Below, piece by piece: positions 61,552 through 64,000 of a stretch of 64,000 nt of DNA (its first letter is position 1; each line of letters starts with the position of its first letter). The stretch is taken from positions 1,984,001 through 2,048,000 of the forward strand of contig NZ_PZZP01000001.1 of assembly GCF_003046315.1 (NCBI RefSeq), read 5' to 3'. Position numbers and translations under genes: made by a program. This DNA is from Desmospora activa DSM 45169 (lineage in GTDB: Bacteria; Bacillota; Bacilli; Thermoactinomycetales; DSM-45169). The notes beneath the pieces are model-generated. The model was given only the letters and a program-made list of their open reading frames with translations, was not told where the DNA came from and did no database searches.

Positions 61552-62904
61552 TTACTTCTTATTGCTATCAATGATTGTTTGTACCCGTTCCTGTGCTTGT
61601 CGGATAGTAGTATCAAGATCTTGTTTGTCGAAAATAAGCTTCTCATACTCTTCGTTAAGCACTTTGTAAATTTCAGCTTGATAGGAGACCGGCGGTGTCA
61701 TTTTAGCCGCTTTCGCTTCAGATTGCACCTTTACGAGAGATTCTTTGTCCACTTTTTCCGGGTTTTCCGTCGTTGCCAATATGTCATCGACAAGCTGGTC
61801 CAACTCATTCGTCCCCACCTTATTCCAAGAAGGAATGTTTTTCCCTTGGATTAGCTGCCCTTCTGTCGTATACCAGCGAATAAATTGATAAGCTTCTTTC
61901 GGATGGTTCGATTTGGCGGCTACCGCCATATAGTCAGTGGTGACGGGTGCGTAGCCAACCGGGTCGTCTTCCTCATTTTGGGGGTATGGTGCAACCGCTA
62001 CATCAAACCTTAACGGAAACTGCTCCGTCCCTCCCAATTCGGTATTCATCCAACTTCCGATCATAATCATACTCGCTTCTTGGTTAAAAAATTGCGCCCG
62101 GTAATGCAACTTTTGCGAGAGCATCGCTTCATAGGGAGTAGAAGATTGATCCTCCTTCTCCATTTTGAGTCGCATTTCCAGCGATTTTCGGAAGAGCGGG
62201 CTGTCCAGATTGGAGCTGCCGTCGGCTTTTAAAAATTCGGTTTGATCCGGTTGATTGCCGAGGGCCAGCTTTAAAAACTCCATCCATCCGCCACCTTGTG
62301 GACCATGAAAATAGACACCGTAACGCTTATTTGCCCCTTCTCCTTTTGTCAGCTTTTTGGCGTAATCCATCATTTCATCCCAGGTCCAGTCTTGGGGCAC
62401 CGCCAGTCCCGCCTCATCCAAATGGTCTTTGTTAAGAAGGACATACCAGGGATTAAATTTGCCCGGAAGTGCATAAACGTGTCCATCGAGTTGGGTGTCC
62501 ACCTTATATTCCTCTTGCACTTGATAGCCATCCTCCGCAATCAAGTCATCCAGTGGCGCTACCATACCCATACCAACGCGCTGGGCGTAAGAGGCCGGAT
62601 CACTAAACATCAACACATCCATCTCCTCACCAGATGCAGCAGCCAAATCAAGCTTTTTCATCGCTTCCTGTGTATCCCCTTTCTCGCTCAAAATGACGAG
62701 ATTCACCTTGATATCGGGATACTCTTTCTCAAAAGCCGCAATCGTCTCTTTCCAATTATAACTGGCCTCATTTCCATGGGTGTGGAAGCGAATCGTGACT
62801 TTACCGTCTTGTGAACCCTCAGCCGCATCATCGACCCCACAACCGGCAAACAACGCCACCACCATGACTGCGCTGAGTAAAACACTCCAAGCTCTTTTCC
62901 TCAT
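61552..62904 (-). CDS. Solute-binding lipoprotein of the glycan ABC importer
   Basis: Family-1 solute-binding protein of 450 aa. Signal MRKRAWSVLLSAVMVVALFA with lipobox LFAGC. Typical elements: VTIRFHTHGNEASYNWKETI, NPWYVLLNKDHLDEAGLAVP, TWDEMMDYAKKLTKG, ASMIMIGSWMNTELGG. The ATG at 62904 follows TGGAGG by 6 bases; the ATG at 62910 overlaps that site. It stands between the permease and the sensor genes, with a cre at 62936-62949. The ligand is probably the uronic-acid oligosaccharide processed by the lyase (inference). Confidence 0.93.
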   Translation of the reverse strand: MRKRAWSVLLSAVMVVALFAGCGVDDAAEGSQDGKVTIRFHTHGNEASYNWKETIAAFEKEYPDIKVNLVILSEKGDTQEAMKKLDLAAASGEEMDVLMFSDPASYAQRVGMGMVAPLDDLIAEDGYQVQEEYKVDTQLDGHVYALPGKFNPWYVLLNKDHLDEAGLAVPQDWTWDEMMDYAKKLTKGEGANKRYGVYFHGPQGGGWMEFLKLALGNQPDQTEFLKADGSSNLDSPLFRKSLEMRLKMEKEDQSSTPYEAMLSQKLHYRAQFFNQEASMIMIGSWMNTELGGTEQFPLRFDVAVAPYPQNEEDDPVGYAPVTTDYMAVAAKSNHPKEAYQFIRWYTTEGQLIQGKNIPSWNKVGTNELDQLVDDILATTENPEKVDKESLVKVQSEAKAAKMTPPVSYQAEIYKVLNEEYEKLIFDKQDLDTTIRQAQERVQTIIDSNKK

Positions 62905-62935
62905 GTTCATCCTCCAATGTTTGTTGCTATCTCTT

Positions 62936-62949
62936 TGTATACGCTTACA
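62936..62949 (-). promoter_or_regulatory. cre site upstream of the glycan SBP gene
   Basis: TGTATACGCTTACA matches the CcpA consensus at all fixed positions but one. It lies 32 bases upstream of the SBP start, implying a promoter here besides read-through from the permeases. Confidence 0.75.
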
Positions 62950-63033
62950 TTTTGTGATGATTATAACAACATACATCCGGTTGTGGATGGTCGTAAATTT
63001 ACCCTTTTATTATTATTTTGACTTTTCTTCCGT

Positions 63034-63867
63034 CTATCCTTTTACGCCTCCAACATTAATCCCGTCAATGACACTCTTTTGGCCAATGATAAAGATGACC
63101 AGCAGAAGGATGATACCGGAAACCGCAGCAGCCATGTTTAAGGAATAAAACTCCCCGTTGATGGTGGTAAACTTCTGGATCGCCAACTGGATGGTATACA
63201 AGTGATCCGTTCGCAAAAAGATCAGCGGGTTGAGGTAGTCATTCCAGGTCCAGATAAAACGCAAGATCGCATACGTCGCCACCGCGGGACGTACAATCGG
63301 CAGCGCAATCTGCCAAAATATTCGCCAATGCCCGGCTCCGTCGATTTTGGCGGATTCGATATACTCATCGTGGACGCCCATAAAAAATTGACGTAGCATA
63401 AAGGTTCCCAACACACTAAAACTGTTTAACAGGATTAAGCCGAGATGACTATCAAACAGGCCGATCGACCGATAAAGGATAAACTGTGGCACCAGGATCG
63501 CCTGCTGTGGAATCATATAGGTGGCCAGCACAATAAAAAAGAGCCACTTTCCGGCGGCAAATCGGATCTTAGAGAATCCATAAGCGGCGAAGGTGGAAAC
63601 CGCACAGGAAATCAGTGTGGTTAGCACCGACACCTTAATGGAGTTCCAGTAATAAAGGGAAAACGGATAGGGACCAAACCAAACTTCCTTGTAGTTGTTC
63701 CAAGCATTCCAGTTCTTTGGAATCCATTCGATCGGGAAAACAAACACATCCGCTTCAATCTTAAATGAGGTAGAGACCATCCATAAAAACGGAGACAAAA
63801 ACAGCATACTGAAGGCAAACAGAAGCACTGTTAACAATCCTTTTTTCCAATCGAATATTTTTAGCAT
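63034..63867 (-). CDS. Carbohydrate ABC permease, MalG/LacG type
   Basis: Permease of 277 aa with six spans. EAA loop YIESAKIDGAGHWRIFWQIA; C-terminal end IIGQKSVIDGINVGGVKG. Start ATG at 63867 after AGGAGGC; the longer frame to 63915 would run into the preceding permease gene. Pairs with the partial permease upstream to form the membrane channel of the glycan importer. Confidence 0.93.
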   Translation of the reverse strand: MLKIFDWKKGLLTVLLFAFSMLFLSPFLWMVSTSFKIEADVFVFPIEWIPKNWNAWNNYKEVWFGPYPFSLYYWNSIKVSVLTTLISCAVSTFAAYGFSKIRFAAGKWLFFIVLATYMIPQQAILVPQFILYRSIGLFDSHLGLILLNSFSVLGTFMLRQFFMGVHDEYIESAKIDGAGHWRIFWQIALPIVRPAVATYAILRFIWTWNDYLNPLIFLRTDHLYTIQLAIQKFTTINGEFYSLNMAAAVSGIILLLVIFIIGQKSVIDGINVGGVKG

Positions 63868-63881
63868 CGGACCCTGCCTCC

Positions 63882-64000
63882 TTAGTCGATCACCCATTTC
63901 TTTTGAATCACCCATTGCAATAACGTCACACCCAACACACAGCTGAACAAAATCATAGCGATCGCAGAAGCATATCCGATTTCCAGATTGACAAAAGCCG
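63882..64000 (-). CDS. Carbohydrate ABC permease (MalF/LacF type), C-terminal part only
   Basis: The minus strand from the window edge reads NLEIGYASAIAMILFSCVLG and ends QKKWVID with TAA at 63882-63884. This is the typical last helix of MalF/UgpA-type permeases. The rest lies beyond the window. It is 14 bases ahead of the next permease gene. Confidence 0.85.
   Translation of the reverse strand, partial: AFVNLEIGYASAIAMILFSCVLGVTLLQWVIQKKWVID

Overview
The window reads as the chromosome of a Gram-positive, low-to-mid-GC Firmicute of the order Bacillales. The signs are two S-box (SAM-I) leaders, AGGAGG-type ribosome binding sites, CcpA-type cre sites, a FadR box of the Bacillus subtilis type, an mdx-like maltodextrin operon, HelD, QueF and YesM/YesN-type regulators. 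A member of Thermoactinomycetaceae or Bacillaceae fits, but the family is inference. I see no rRNA, tRNA, CRISPR array, prophage or intact insertion sequence.

Layout. 1-3916: end of a glucuronoxylan-type locus (ABC permease, solute-binding lipoprotein, GH67 alpha-glucuronidase). 4186-6198: secreted OB-fold/thermonuclease protein. 6386-11045: acid-sugar locus, with a GntR repressor divergent from a dehydrogenase, a four-carbon acid sugar kinase and a GntP permease; three palindromes spaced exactly 21 bp apart lie between them. 11239-14148: methyltransferase, an ATGA-coupled 39-aa membrane peptide and an OmpR-type two-component pair. 14391-15041: two gene stumps facing each other at a junction. 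15124-20462: mdxEFG plus a frameshifted neopullulanase, under a LacI-type operator and cre. 20634-25054: nitronate monooxygenase, DUF3307 and SatD genes (tandem 29-bp repeats upstream of satD) and an unknown protein. 25265-29146: S-box, iron-alcohol-dehydrogenase-family enzyme, MetQ-MetN-MetI.

29483-32084: codBA. 32213-39391: single genes (cysteine dioxygenase, VOC, SRPBCC, a TetR operon, HAD hydrolase, MFS, GNAT, QueF). 39520-39637: promoter plus terminator without an ORF, a small-RNA candidate. 39683-43124: second S-box and an ECF transporter. 43523-45838: helD. About 45960-46060: what looks like the right end of an IS200/IS605 element. 46057-49196: secreted esterase and BCCT transporter. 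49374-52442: GNAT, dienoyl-CoA reductase and acyl-CoA dehydrogenase behind a FadR box and cre. 52572-53569: chromosomal actin-like ParM plus a small ParR-like partner. 53925-64000: a second glycan locus with an ABC importer, YesM/YesN-type sensor and regulator, heparinase II/III-like protein and a GH-A-type hydrolase with two carbohydrate-binding modules; both glycan enzymes lack signal peptides, which suggests import of oligosaccharides followed by cytoplasmic breakdown.

Four genes are broken by a shift equal to loss of one base (TetR remnant, neopullulanase, two-part membrane protein, HAD hydrolase). The identical sign makes sequencing error as likely as real decay.
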